Assembly: GCA_022496205.1 (NCBI GenBank)
Contig: WTXD01000048.1
Span: 142,412-206,411, forward strand
From: Gloeopeniophorella convolvens
Taxonomy: Eukaryota; Basidiomycota; Agaricomycetes; Russulales
DNA length: 64,000 nt
Direction: 5' to 3'
The notes beneath the pieces were generated by a model, which saw nothing but the letters and a program-made list of their open reading frames with translations, made no database searches and had not been told where the DNA came from. Each line of letters opens with the position of its first letter. Position 1 is the first letter of the stretch. This document shows positions 34,594 to 46,800 of the stretch, piece by piece. Position numbers and translations under genes: made by a program.

Positions 34594-36043
34594 GCGCGCG
34601 CGGGGTTCGTCGGGGTCTGCGTGGGGGCGTCACAGGCTATGTTTATTGCGTTGTGCGGTATGTTCGCGGGGTGTGTAGTAGGTAGCTAGCTGGGCGGTTC
34701 TAGAGCGCTGCGGCGTCATGAAGCTGTATTATTTTGTACAGACGTCAATTTGGCTAGTGCGGTGGCGCTGGAGTGGCGGCACGAGTTTGCCCGAAGGACG
34801 CCTGGGCACTGGCACGACTGACATCATGGACGCCTGCAGAGTAGTAGGTACAGTGTTCCGCTGCGGCACATCGATGTGCGTCGTCGTTTCGGGCAGTGCG
34901 GATCGCCGCGTCGGCGACGTCAGGCCTACGGCACGCGCGCAGTCCCATCACGCTTCGTTGGGGAAGTTGCGTTGCGCTGCTCACGTACTTACCTGTGTGT
35001 GTGCCGCTGCTGCCGTACCGCGCAGCACATGAAGTCCGCGGGGCACTGTGGCCCATCGGTGCTGCCGTACACACATACACATATACGTGGCGCGGACATC
35101 AGCAAGCAAGTGCGCGTGATAGAACTGCATTCAGAAAGCCGGTGCCCCCCCCCCCCGGGGGGGGGCTTTCAGGCAACACCACATCATAGACCGCGTATGT
35201 ACCGCACTTGGACGTTGGATATTGGATATTGAATGCGCATGTCACCATGTCGTCCTGCGCTCCGGCACCGGCACCGGCACATCACATCACATACTGCACA
35301 TCTGGGCTTTCCGCGAGCCCGACCGGGGCCCCCGCCGCACATGTCGACGGAGCAACCTGAAACGCCTCTACGCACTTGTAATTCTAACGGCCGGATCTGG
35401 ATCAGCCGCACGCGCCCGGCCGCGTCGTCGTTCCAGCGCACGCTTCGCTGAAACGCGCCGTGATCCTGACGCCAACTTGAAGCGACAGGCAGAACAGAAC
35501 GTTCGAAGCTGGTCGGCTTCAATGATTGCGTAGAAGCGCGGCGGGCGCGCCCGCGCAAACAAGCTACCGCGCGCTCGCGCAGGGCTGGCGAGAAGGCGCG
35601 TGCAGCTGCCAGGGCGCCACGCGGCACAGTGGGTGATAGGTATTAGGCGGGGCCAAGGGGCGGTGTGCTTCGTCCGGCTCGGGGGCGCGCGGAGCTGGTA
35701 AGTCGTGGCTGGTCGGGCAGGAGCGCGCGGGGCCGCGGCGTGCGTGCGAGCGCCCAGGCGCTACGACATAAGTAAGAGCACGAGTAGCTGAAGCTGCCGG
35801 GAATGGAGGCGGGCTGGAGAGGTCGGATGGCGGGATGCTGGCACGGTCACGGTGTTCCGAGGCGGGTTCGAGCGATGTCTAGACGCTGCGGTGCATGGAT
35901 TATCCCTCCGCGGCAGGCGCTCATTAACATTGGTCTGTTCCGAGAGATAGGAGGTTGGGTTGGTGATGGGATGACGTTCGCCGCTGGCTGCGATGCCGTT
36001 CAAGTGCCAGCGGAGAGCGTTCGCCGGATCGCACCTTGCGTGC
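34594..36043. other. 1.4-kb intergenic stretch without a gene
   Basis: The first part (to about 34730) is probably the 3' UTR of the zinc-finger gene. The rest is GC-rich with short frames on both strands but no motif, no consistent splice model and no match to other parts of the window. It contains the C/G hairpin described separately. Confidence 0.5.
35134..35170. repeat. C-run/G-run hairpin
   Basis: GAAAGCC, a short GGTG, then 12 C directly followed by 9 G and CTTTC. The outer GAAAG/CTTTC and the C/G runs can pair into a perfect hairpin with almost no loop. Its function is unknown, and the exact run lengths are the least reliable part of such a sequence. Confidence 0.7.
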
Positions 36044-36070
36044 CACGTGGAGCGTGAAAGGATACACGTG
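36044..36070. promoter_or_regulatory. Paired CACGTG sites upstream of NTPase gene 1
   Basis: Two palindromic CACGTG hexamers start at 36044 and 36065, 21 bp apart, about 190 bp before the start codon. CACGTG is the core site of fungal bHLH factors (Cbf1, Ino2/Ino4 and SREBP-like proteins). The same pair at nearly the same spacing precedes the other two paralogues. Confidence 0.6.
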
Positions 36071-36232
36071 ACACGACGGTATAGAGGGCAACCCAACTTT
36101 GCGGAAGAGTCGGAGTCCGACTGCCACCACCTAGGGGCTTGGACTCAACTTGGACTCGACTGGCAATCGAAACGAGAATTATGTCCCGGGTATCTCTCTG
36201 CGGCACCTCGACCATCACTACATAGACCGCTC

Positions 36233-39200
36233 ATGTCTCAGCAAAATTCGATTCAAGGCGATCCTTCTTCCGTCTTGCGACACAAACGCGGAGCACCATC
36301 TGACAACTCGGAAGATGCATCGTCGACCAAGCGGCCTGCCATCGAGGCAGCTCCTGTCGCCCGTGCTGAGCCTCCCTCGCAGGCTCCCTCTTCAGAGTCT
36401 CAGCCCCCTGCTGCTCCGTCCACTCCCCCCGCTGTCGCAACTGAATATCGGCGCCGGGATCAAGAGACGATCTGGAGTCTTGATCTCGGTGATGAGGAAT
36501 ACGAATCCCTTCGCGCCGCCCCGCAGTCGGCAGCCGCTGGGCTCATCCTGATGGCTGTCGTTAGACAGGTCATCGAAGACAACAAAGATAGCTTGGACAT
36601 CGAAAACATCCAGGGGATCAGGCTCGGCAAGCTCATGGGCGCACACCCAGCGATTGGTAGAGTGGCAGCGGAATGTCTCTTCGCAGGTTCTTTCGATGGA
36701 CTTCGCCAGTTAGGTGTGCTGCCCTATTATTCTTCTTGGCGCCTGTCCGACATTTCTACGCAGAGGTGCTGGGACGGGCGGACCCTTCGCCTCCTGGTAA
36801 GATATCACCATGTTGGCCATTCGAATCATTGAGTGTTGGCGACAGAACTCGAAGAACAAGCCAAATCTCAGCAGGGTGCGTCCTTACCAACTTGGAATAC
36901 ATGGGTGGATAGCGCCTCATGCCGTTCTGCGACAGTGACCGAAATGTGCTGGAAAGCAGATTACAGGGGAAGCGCAGCCGCGGTGTTCACAAGGTATCTC
37001 AGAAGGCTCGCCCGTGCCTCCTCTGTTCTGCCGCTCGCGCGCACCTTCGTCATCGTGCAATCCTCGGGGATGGGCAAATCTCGCATGGTGGATGAAGTTG
37101 CAAAGACGGTTATAACGGTGCCCATGAACTTCCGCTCGGACGATATCGATAAAGGTTCGACTGGATCTTCCCGCTCCGACACGCGTCTTGCTCATTGCGC
37201 GCGCAGGTTACCCCCCTCCGGACAGTCGTTTGCGGCAGTGGCTTTTAGGTCTGAGCGGCATCGAGGACCCTGAGGGCCGCCCTGATTCCAAGACGCGCAA
37301 AGATAGAGTAATCACCAGATGCGAGGCTTTCGTCGAGTCACTCCTCACGACGCTCTTATCTCACCTCGAGGGAGTATCTGCGGAGGCATCAGGTCGTGTC
37401 TGGAGGATGAGCCTCGGAGATCTAGCGCAGCGCTTCAGAGAGAAGATGGAAGAAGATCAGAGTTTCAAAGGTCATGGAAGGTATCGAGAGACATTTTACG
37501 AGCAGGTGATAAGCGGCGCGAACAAGGTTCGTCTGCACGTGTCCTTCAGCGGTGCCGGGCCCATTGTCTGATGTTTGCCTGCCAGATCACTGAGAGCACC
37601 ACCCCAAGTCACGCGTCCGCATTTTCGTCAACGGTGACCGAAGTGATGCCTCCGCTCAGTGGCTCACGGAAATGCAACGGTGAGTAGTCGCATGCACATG
37701 CTATACGACATGTCTGGCCTCGAATATTCATTGCGCCTAATCTGTAGAAGGCGCTACGCTCAAAGGAGCTGCTGAACGGCTCGTGGATGCGCTCAAAGAT
37801 CGAGTACTTCGGAAGCTCCGCGACGACGAACAATTAATCGTCCTCCTAGCGTTCGATGGGTCACACGAGTCCAAAGATTTCCCCAGGACCCGCAGTGACG
37901 GAGACCCCGGGTGGTCTCTCTACAGCGAGCTTCGAGGCGCCCTTCGCCAGCTCGTCAGCTATCCAATCTTCTCGGTGTTCTTGCCATCCACGCCGGAATG
38001 CTTCAGTTCCCCCAAACTCCCAACCGAATTCGACCCGTCGAACCGGATCCAAATGTCTGGATTGAGGGTGCTGATTCCATACTCTGAGCTTGGCTTCGAC
38101 AATCTGGCTATCAGGGTCGCCGATGATGGCGCGCTCCGCCTGGACGACGTCGCATGCCTGAAGCACATGTGCTCTCTTGGGCGCCCGCTGTACGTACTAG
38201 CTATTCTCCAACGGAAAGCCCTTGTAGACTATATCATCTGTCTTTCAGGTTCGCGACTCGATATCTCTGTGGAGACGAGAACATCAAGGCGGCCATCGTC
38301 GATTTCGCGGTCGATCAACTATTGGCTATGCGCACGAGCAGGCGCGGGACGATGTTGTCCCAGAGTCAGGAACTGGCCTGTTTGGCGGTGAGGCTCCCAC
38401 TAGAGTTCACTCTGGATAGCGCACTGTCCAGCACCCAAGTTGAGAGGCACATGCGTGTCTGTCTATCTGCAGAGCCTGGCGAAGGGCTACAAGGACTGCT
38501 CACAGTGGCATCGTCTGAGCCTCTTCTCGCAGAAGCATCAATGAGGGCTTTCAACCTCTCTTAAAGCGATGCCCCCCAACGGCTGCTCTACCACATGGAA
38601 TTCTCCGACCTGAGCACGGGTGGCCGCGGAGAGCTGGCAGCATCATTGATGCTCCTGACTGCGCGGGACGATGCTCTCGGTTCCCGCGAAGGGTACATCG
38701 TATCGGTCGTCCAATTCCTCGAGGCGCTCATCGGCAAGGGTGTCAGCGGCGACGGTGTCAAGCCTTACTGCTTCAGGGACGACGACATCACTTCTGGACG
38801 CGAGCCGTTGCTGGCCGAGACACCGCTGAGGGAGACATTCAGGCAGAGCCGCATCTGGTTCAATCACTTCATCAGGGTTCGGAGTGACGAGCTCATCAAT
38901 CGGTGCTACCTGTGGCGCTACATCGTCCGCGGAGCAGCGGTTTGCTGCGCCACGGGCGGGAAGGGTGTGCACTTTGTGTTCCCGTTCATATATCATGACG
39001 CGGTCCTTGCATCGTCGGACGTGTCCGCGATCCTCATCCAGGTGCAGAACGACGACGAGTTCCAGACTTCGATCCAACCTGCTCTTTTCGACGACGTCGA
39101 TCCGTTTCGCATCAATCTGTTCTCAGAGAGAAGTCACCAGAAGCCGCTGCCGGTCATCCTGGCCTTCGCTCTCGGCGCGAGTGACTCTGCGGTGGAGTTC

Positions 39201-39542
39201 CGGGAGCCCTCTCTGCTACATGGTTTTGGGGTACCTCACCCCCAGTACACGGCGTACGACATCTGGTGTGCCGGCGCGTTTCCTGCAACCTTCCCTGTGA
39301 TCAAGGACGCCGACCAGGAGCACTACCATGAGATGATAAAGATGCCAGGAGGTTTGTTCGACCCTTACAAGGAGACGAGTATCTTCTCCGGATGGGGCCT
39401 CGAGGAAGAGCGTCCGGGATTGTGGCGGATGATGTATCCGGGCGCCAGTACCGACGATGAGTTCTTCAGCCAATTTGTGGACCTGAGTAGGTCAACGTGC
39501 GATGATCTTGGGATGAAGGTGTACTCGAGTACTATCGAATAA
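36233..39542 (+). pseudogene. P-loop NTPase/nuclease-like protein 1 (one nonsense codon)
   Basis: Eight exons: 36233-36713, 36764-36796, 36846-36875, 36936-37154, 37207-37526, 37586-37679, 37748-38189 and 38249-39542. Phases are consistent throughout, totalling 971 codons. The order is a disordered S/P-rich N-terminus with TKRPAIE, a globular segment, the variant P-loop QSSGMGKSR, GYPPPDSRLRQWL, a Walker B-like LLAFDGSHE, and the C-terminal region with VHFVFPFIYHD and ILIQVQND. Codon 645 (38562-38564) is TAA where paralogue 2 has CAA; the frame is otherwise open to the end, so the damage is a single base. It also lacks the acidic tail of the other two copies. A protein truncated after the NTPase part remains possible. 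Confidence 0.7.
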
Positions 39543-39817
39543 TATCTGAGAGTGTTGCGAGACCAAAGAGTCAAGTGGAGGAGGCTGACGACTTGCCATG
39601 CCAGATCAATCGGACGGCGAATCGCTTATTCTCACTGGCCCGCGCTTTCGACTGCAGTGATATAGTCATGTAAGCTACTGAGCGGATATCACATACTGAC
39701 ACCGCAACGTCTTCGGCGCACTGCGCTCCCTCTGTGCCGAGTGATTCTGTGCAAGATCACGTTGCGCGTTCGACCGTCAAAATTCGTGAGAGCGGACTCG
39801 TTGCAGACTTTGCATGC

Positions 39818-39844
39818 CACGTGGAGCGTGAGAGACCTCACGTG
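39818..39844. promoter_or_regulatory. Paired CACGTG sites upstream of NTPase gene 2
   Basis: CACGTG hexamers start at 39818 and 39839, again 21 bp apart, about 214 bp before the start. The surrounding block TGCCACGTGGAGCGTGA is shared with gene 1, so here conservation may partly reflect recent duplication. Confidence 0.6.
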
Positions 39845-40031
39845 ACGCGGCGACGCAAGGGCAAACCAAACTTTGCCAAGCGTAAGTCAGACAAGAATCA
39901 GAGGAGTCGGAGTCCAACTGCCACCACAGGGGCTTGAGCTCTCTTTGAGCTCAACTAGCTGTAATCGAAATTGTGCCCCGGGTACTATCTCTCTGCGGCA
40001 TCTCAACCATCTCTGTCTACATTGCTCTATC

Positions 40032-43000
40032 ATGTCTCAGCAATATTCGACTCAAGGCCATCCCTCTTCCGCCTTGGGCCACAACCGCGGAGCACCATCT
40101 GGCAACTCGGAAGACAGTGCATCGTCGACGGAGCGGCCTGCCATCGAGTCAGCCCCTGTCGCCCGTGCTGGGCCTTCTTCGCAGGCTACCACTTCAGAGC
40201 CTCAGTCTCATGCTGCTCCGTTCACTTCCGACCCCGCTGTAGCAACTGGGTATCAGCGCCGAGATCAGGAGTTGATCCGGAGTCTTGGTCTTATAGATGA
40301 AGAATGCGAAGCAATTCGCACCGCCCCGCAGTCAGCGCGTGCCGCGAGGATCTTGTATCATGTCATTAGACAGGTCATCAAAGACAACGAAGAAAGCTTG
40401 GACATTGGAATTGTCCAGAGAGATGGGGTCTATGAGCTCTCAAAGGATCCAGGGATTCTTGCAGTAGCAGCGGAATGTGTCCTTGCGGGTTCTTTCGACG
40501 GACTTCGCCAGTCAGGTGCGTCGCCCCATCGTCATTTTCCTTGGCACGCTTCTGAGATCTTGCAGAGCGGCTGAGGCTTTCACCCCTTGGTACGATATCC
40601 CCATGCAGACCATTCGAATCACTGACTCGTATCGGTGGCAGAACTCGAAGAACGAGCCAAGACTCGACAGGGTCTGTCCTTACCAACGTAGCACAGATGG
40701 ATGGACGGCATCTCATGCCTCTATGACAGTGACCGAAATGTGCTGGAAAGCAGAGTACAAGGGGAGCGCAGCCGCGGTGTTCGTAAAGTACCTGAGAAGA
40801 CTCGCCTGTGACCCCACTATGCTGCCACGTGCGCGCACTTTCGTCGTCGTGCAATCCTCGGGGATGGGCAAATCTCGCATGGTGAATGAGGTCGCAAAAA
40901 CAGTTATAACGGTGCCCATGAACTTCCACTCGGACGATATCGATAAAGGTTTCATTGGCTCTTCCCGCTCACGCGTCTTGCTCATTAAGCGCGCAGGTTA
41001 CCCCCCTCCAGATAATCGTTTGAGGCAATGGCTACTAGGTCTGAGCGGCATCGAGGACGCTGAGGGCCGCACTGATCCCGAGACGCGCAAAGATAGAGTA
41101 ACCACCAGGTGCGAGGCTTTCGTCGAGTCGCTCCTCACGACGCTCTTGTCCCATCTCGAGGGAATATCTGCGGAGGCGCCAAGCCGTGTCAAGGGGATGA
41201 GAGTCGATGATCTAGCACAGCGCTTCAGAGAGAAGATGGAAGAAGATCAGAGTTTCAAAGGTCACGGAAAGTATCGAGAGACATTCTACGAGGAGGTGAT
41301 AAGCGGTGCGACCAAGGTCCGTCTGCACGTGCCCTTCAATGGTGTTGCAGCCGTCGCCTGATGTTTGCCTGTCAGATCATCGAGACTACCACCGCAAGTC
41401 ACGCGTCCACATCTTCGTCAGCGGTGACTGACGCGACGCCTCCGCTCAGTGGCTCACGGAAATGGTCGCGCGATGGTGAGTAGCCGCATGCACACGCTAC
41501 GCGAGATGTCTGGCCTCGAATGCTCATTGAACCTGATTTGTAGAAGACACGACGCTCAAAAGAGCTGCTGAACGGCTCGTGGATGCGCTCAAAGATCGAT
41601 TGGAGTTCCGTGGTAACGAGCAACCAACCGTCCTCCTAGCCTTCGATGGATCACACGAGTTCAAAACTTTCTCCAGGACCCGTCTACGGGATGGAGATCC
41701 CGGGTGGTCTCTCTACAGCGAGCTTCGAAGCGCCCTTCGTCAACTCGTCGGACATCCAATCTTCTCGGTGTTCTTGCCATCCACGCCGGTATATTTCAGT
41801 TCCCCCAAACTCCCAACCGAATTCGACCTGTCAAGTAGGATTCAAAGGTCTGGATTGAAGGTGTTAATTCCCTACTCTGAGCTTGGCTTCGACAATTTGG
41901 CTATCAGGGTCGCTGACGATGGTGCGCTCCGCCTGGACGACGTCGCGTGCCTGAAGCACATGTGCTCTCTTGGGCGCCCGCTGTACGTACTAGCCATTCT
42001 TCGATGGAATGCCCTTACAGACTATATCATCTGTCTTTCAGGTTCGCGACTCGCTATCTCTGCGGAGACGAGAGCATCAAGGCCGCCGTTATCGACTTCG
42101 CGACCGATCAACTATTAGCCATGCGCATGAGCAGCGGCACGATGTTGTCCAAGGACCAGAAATTGGCCTGTTTGGCGGTGAGGCTCCCGCTAGAGTTCAC
42201 TCTGGACAGCGCACTGTCCAGCAACCAAGTTGAGGAACACATGCGTGTCTGTCTATCTGCAGAGCCTGGCGGGGGGCTTCAGGGATTGCTCACAGTGGCA
42301 TCGTCTGAGCCTCTTCTCGCAGAGGCATCGATGAGGGCTTTCAAACTGTCCCAAAGCAATGCCTCCGAACATCTGCGCTACTGCATGCAATCCTCCGACC
42401 TGAGCACGGGTGGCCGCGGAGAGCTGGCAGCATCATTGATGCTCCTGACTGCGCGGGACGATGCTCTCGGTTCCCACGAAGGGTACACCGTATCGGTCGT
42501 CCAATTCCTCGAGGCACTCATCGGCAAGGGTGTCAGCGGCGACGGTGTCAAGCCTTACTGCTTCAGGGACAACGACATCACTTCCGGACGCGAGCCGCTG
42601 GTGGCCGAGACACCGCTAAGGGAGACATTCAGGCGGAGCCGCATCTGGTTCAATCACTTCATCAGGGTTCGAAGTGACGAACTCATCAATCGGTGCTACT
42701 TATGGCGTTACATCGTCCGTGGAGCAGCAGTTTGCTGCGCCACGGGCGGGAAGGGCGTGCATTTTGTGATCCCGTTCATATATCATGACGCGGTCCTTGC
42801 ATCGTCGAACGTGTCCGCGATCCTCATCCAGGTGCAGGACGACGACCAGTTTCAGACTTCGATCCACCCTCCTCTTTTCGACGGTATCGATCCGTTCCGC
42901 ATCAATCTGTTTTCGCAGAAAAGTCAGCAGAAGTCGTTGCCAGTCATCCGGATGGTGTTTGCTCTCGGTGCGAGTGACTCTGCGGTGGAGTTCCGGGAGC

Positions 43001-43431
43001 CTCTATTACCTCAGGCCTCTGGGGTATCTCAACACCAGTACACGGCGTACGACATCTGGTGTGCCGGCGCGACTCCTGCAACCTTCCTCGTGATAAAGGA
43101 CGCCGACCAGGAGCACTACCGGGAGATGATCAAGATGCCAGGAAGCTTGTCCGACCCTTATGCGGAGGCGAGGATCTTCGCCCCCAGACGTGGCCTTGAG
43201 GAAGAGCGTTCGGGATTGCGGCAGATGATGTATCCTGGCGCTGGCACTGACGATGAGTTCTTCAGCCAGTATGTGGACCTGAGCAAGTCGACGTGCGATG
43301 ACTTGGGGATGGAGGTTCGTGGTGCGCAAGGCGACGGTACGGCAACTATGGAGGCTACGGAAGACCTGAGCGAGGAGGAAGAGTACGAGGATGAAGACGC
43401 GACGGAGGAAGGAGAGAGTGGGGATGAGTAA
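40032..43431 (+). CDS. P-loop NTPase/nuclease-like protein 2 (intact)
   Basis: Exons 40032-40515, 40566-40589, 40642-40671, 40730-40948, 40997-41316, 41376-41475, 41544-41982 and 42042-43431 give 1001 residues. The variant P-loop QSSGMGKSR has GKS at 226-228, with Gln where Walker A normally has Gly/Ala. A Walker B-like VLLAFDGSHE has D427. The C-terminal region holds VHFVIPFIYHD (778 onward) and ILIQVQDD (Q802, Q804), and the protein ends in an acidic tail. I do not recognise a named family with certainty. The arrangement resembles Crinkler-type eukaryotic proteins that join a P-loop NTPase to a PD-(D/E)XK-like nuclease domain; this is inference. The expected catalytic Lys is Gln here, so the nuclease part may be inactive. 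It is the middle gene of a same-strand triplet. Confidence 0.8.
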
Positions 43432-43689
43432 AGCCTTTATATATATCTGAACGAGCCGTGCTATCTTATTTTTATTCAAAATTAGCATTTGTATACCGCA
43501 GCAAGTGATGCTACACTATGATGCAGTCGTCGAGCATCTACGACAATTACGGGTCGGGGCTATGGTTATGATCTAAGTATGTACATATAAATAAGATATG
43601 AGTGCTAACGAGCCGTGCTATTTGGAGGCACTCGTTGAGACCCGGCTTCCCGGTCCGACGGTGGCTCGTTGACCGCTTATGTAGCAATG
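43432..43689. other. Spacer between NTPase genes 2 and 3
   Basis: AT-richer sequence with TATATATATCTG just after the stop of gene 2 and two copies of GAGCCGTGCTAT (about 43454 and 43610), likely the 3' UTR of gene 2. No gene is visible. Confidence 0.5.
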
Positions 43690-43717
43690 CACGTGACAAG
43701 TGTCTTGCGTTCACGTG
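43690..43717. promoter_or_regulatory. Paired CACGTG sites upstream of NTPase gene 3
   Basis: CACGTG hexamers start at 43690 and 43712, 22 bp apart, about 175 bp before the start. The rest of this promoter does not resemble those of genes 1 and 2, which makes retention of the paired sites more telling. Confidence 0.6.
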
Positions 43718-43864
43718 CAGACCGGTGTGACTTGCAAGTAGTGCCACTGCAACGCCACAACTGTCGTTAAATCCTCCGATTGAACCTGAGGACTCGCGAG
43801 GGTATTGATACCCAGCGAGGGACCGTGGCACCTCTCGATTTCTGCACGACCCACCCGTACCTTT

Positions 43865-46800
43865 ATGTCTCATCAAGCTTTGCCTCACGACGGTTCCTGG
43901 CCCCCTCCCAGTGGACACAAGCGCGCAGCACCGTCTGGTACTGCGGAAGAGTCACCGTTGACTAAACGGCTCGCCATCGAGACGCCACCACAACACACCG
44001 TCACTTCCCCTGAGCCTTCCTCACAGGACAACCTTCCAGGACCTCAGGCTCCTGCTGCCTCACTTGCCTCCCTTGATCCCAAGTTGGCGGTCACAACCCA
44101 GCAAGCAGACGAAACCGTAATCTCGCATCTCGGCCAGAGCAACATCGACCATGTTCTTCAACTCCAGACGGGTACAATCTTCCAATGGATCTTGAGAGAC
44201 ATCGTCCATAGTGTCATTTTAGCCAATCCAGCCATCCTGGACCAAAAGCTAGCCGACGTATCGGTATTGAGTCGTGTGTTGGAGCAGCATCCACAGACTT
44301 ATGATATAGCGGTACAATGTCTCAAGAGTGGTTCATTCGATGAGCTTCGCCATTTGGGTACATTCATTAATCCTTATCCTTACAAATTACCGGCAGCCGT
44401 CTGAAATCTTGTGGCAGAGTGGTTGAGAATCCCGGTTCCCCTCAACGATGGTAAGACATTCTATACGACCATTCTAATCGCGTTCGTATTTTATCTGCTC
44501 TAGTACCGGCACTAGAAGACCCGGAAGAATCTAAGTCTCGACAGGGTTTGTTTTTTGGCTTGTAATAGATGCATCGATCGCCATCTCACCCCGTGACAGT
44601 CACCGAGGAGGCCTGGAAGGTACCTTACAAGGGGAATGGCGCAGTAGTCTTCCAACACCATCTGAGACGGTGCAATAATCCGAAGAGTATGCAACCGTAT
44701 GCTCGCGTAACTGTCATCGTGCAATCATCTGGAATGGGGAAGTCTCGTATGGTGGACGAGGTCTCGAAAGCGCTGTTGACGATTCCCATCAACCTGGGCT
44801 CGGGAAGCACAGGTCGGACTGACTTCGATCGCTCTTGGTCCCCAGCTAAACACATGCGCAGGATACCCCCCTCCGGACACCGCTTTGCGAGACTGGCTAT
44901 GCAATCCAACTGGCATCAAGGATGCCTCTCCCTCGAAGAGTCAGACTAACGCAGCCGCTCGGTGTCACGCTTTTCTTGCATCTCTACTCAGAGCTCTCCT
45001 GTCCCACTTGGAAGATTTATTGGGGGGACCAAACTGGGTCGGGAGGACGGATTTTGGGTATATAGCATTCCGCTTTAGAGAAAAGATGATCGAAGATCAG
45101 AGTTTCGTTGGACATGGAAGCTATCGCAAGAAATTTTACGAAAAAGTAGTAAGCGGTGCAGATGAGGTCAGTCCATGCACGGTATTACGCTGCCTGCTAT
45201 TTAATAGTCTCCTACTAGATCCCTAAGAGTACCCAAGATTACGTGCCTGCATCTCCTACGCTTAGCTATCCAGGAAGTGCGTCGGCTCAAGGTGAGTGGT
45301 CACATGTCGCACGTCGTGGCGAACTCGATTTTGCTAGTGTTCTTGTACTGACAAGTTTGCAGCACCATCTGCGCTCATGAACGCCGCAGCAGAACTGATG
45401 GACGCTTTGGACCAGCGGTTCCTGAAGCCCCGCGACGAGAACGACCCCCTGTCTGACCCTATCGTCCTTCTGGCTTTTGATGAATCGCATGAGCTTGCCA
45501 ACCTCTTTGGACACTCGCATCAGGACGAAGGATGGGTCCAATGGACTATGTACAGCGAGCTTCGGAGGGTCCTTCGTCAAATTCTCCCATTTCCTATCTT
45601 CTCAGTGTTCTTGTCCACGACGGGCAAGTTCAGCTCCTTCGCACCTCCAGCCCAACTTGACCCGTCGGCTCGGATACAAAAGTCTGGGTTGAAGGTATTG
45701 ACCCCGTACTCTGAGACCAGCTTTGATGGCCTCGCTATCAAGGTTGCCGACGACGGCTACCTCCGTTTAGACCAAGTCGCGAGCTTAAATCATATAGCCT
45801 CTCTCGGGCGGCCTCTGTGCGTGATCTCGCACTGGTAAAAAGCTCTTCGCTAACCGTGACGTTGAATCCTTCAGGTTTTCATCTCGTTACTCCATCAAAG
45901 ACTGGAACGTCCAGAGTAACATCGTCAACTTCGCTCTGGACAAGCTCCTGGGTGGGGGGCCGTTTGTCAGCAGCGTCAAGTTGACCTCAGATCAAACACT
46001 GGCCTGTTTGTCGGTGAGACTGCCACTAGAGTTCCTGCCTGGCTCCCCTCTGGCCGACGAAAAGTCCCGGATCCAAGTCGAAAAGCATATGCGTGTCTGT
46101 CTATCCGCCGACCCGGGGTTTGATGGACTGCTCACAGTGGCACCGTCGGAGCCACTTCTTGCAGAAGCAGCAAAGAAAGCCCTTGAAATCCCTCAATATA
46201 TCGCCCCGATGGCGTTGAGCGAACACCTGCAAAATTCTGGTCTCAGCACGGGTAGCCGTGGAGAGCTCGCTGCAGCGTTGTTGCTTTTGACGGCACGTGA
46301 TGACGCTCTCGCTGGTTCAACGGAGGGGTACACGGTACCAGTCGTTCGCTTTCTCGAAAGTCTCATCGGAAAGGGCGTCAGAGGCGACGGCGTCAGGCCT
46401 TTCCGTGCCAATGATAACGACGTCACCTCCGGAAAAGCTCCGTTGCTCACTTCGACACCGCTGAGGGACACCTTCAAGAACAGCCATATCTGGTTCAATC
46501 ACTTTGTGAAGGTTCAAAGCGAAGATCTGCTCAATCGGTGCTATTTATGGCGCCATATCGTTCGCGGAGCAGCGATCTGTTGCGCTGTCGGCCAGAGGGG
46601 CGTGGACTTCGTGATTCCGTTCATATATCACGACAAGGTCCTTGCATCTTGCAATGTATCGGCGATACTGATCCAAGTTAAGAACGATAAGAAGGTCAAG
46701 AGGTCGATCCGTGCTCCTATCCTCGACGCTATCGATCCTTTCATCATCAGTCTGTTCTCGAAGAAGAGCCAACAACCCCCCTTGCCAATCCTCCGAATGG

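Noticed and set aside
37155..37206. Apparent frameshift after the P-loop in NTPase gene 1, and a similar one at 44813-44861 in gene 3
   Set aside because: Both are short introns with GT and CAG ends. Removing them restores the frame (KG-YPPPD), and gene 2 has the matching intron, which only looked coding because its 48 bp is a multiple of three.
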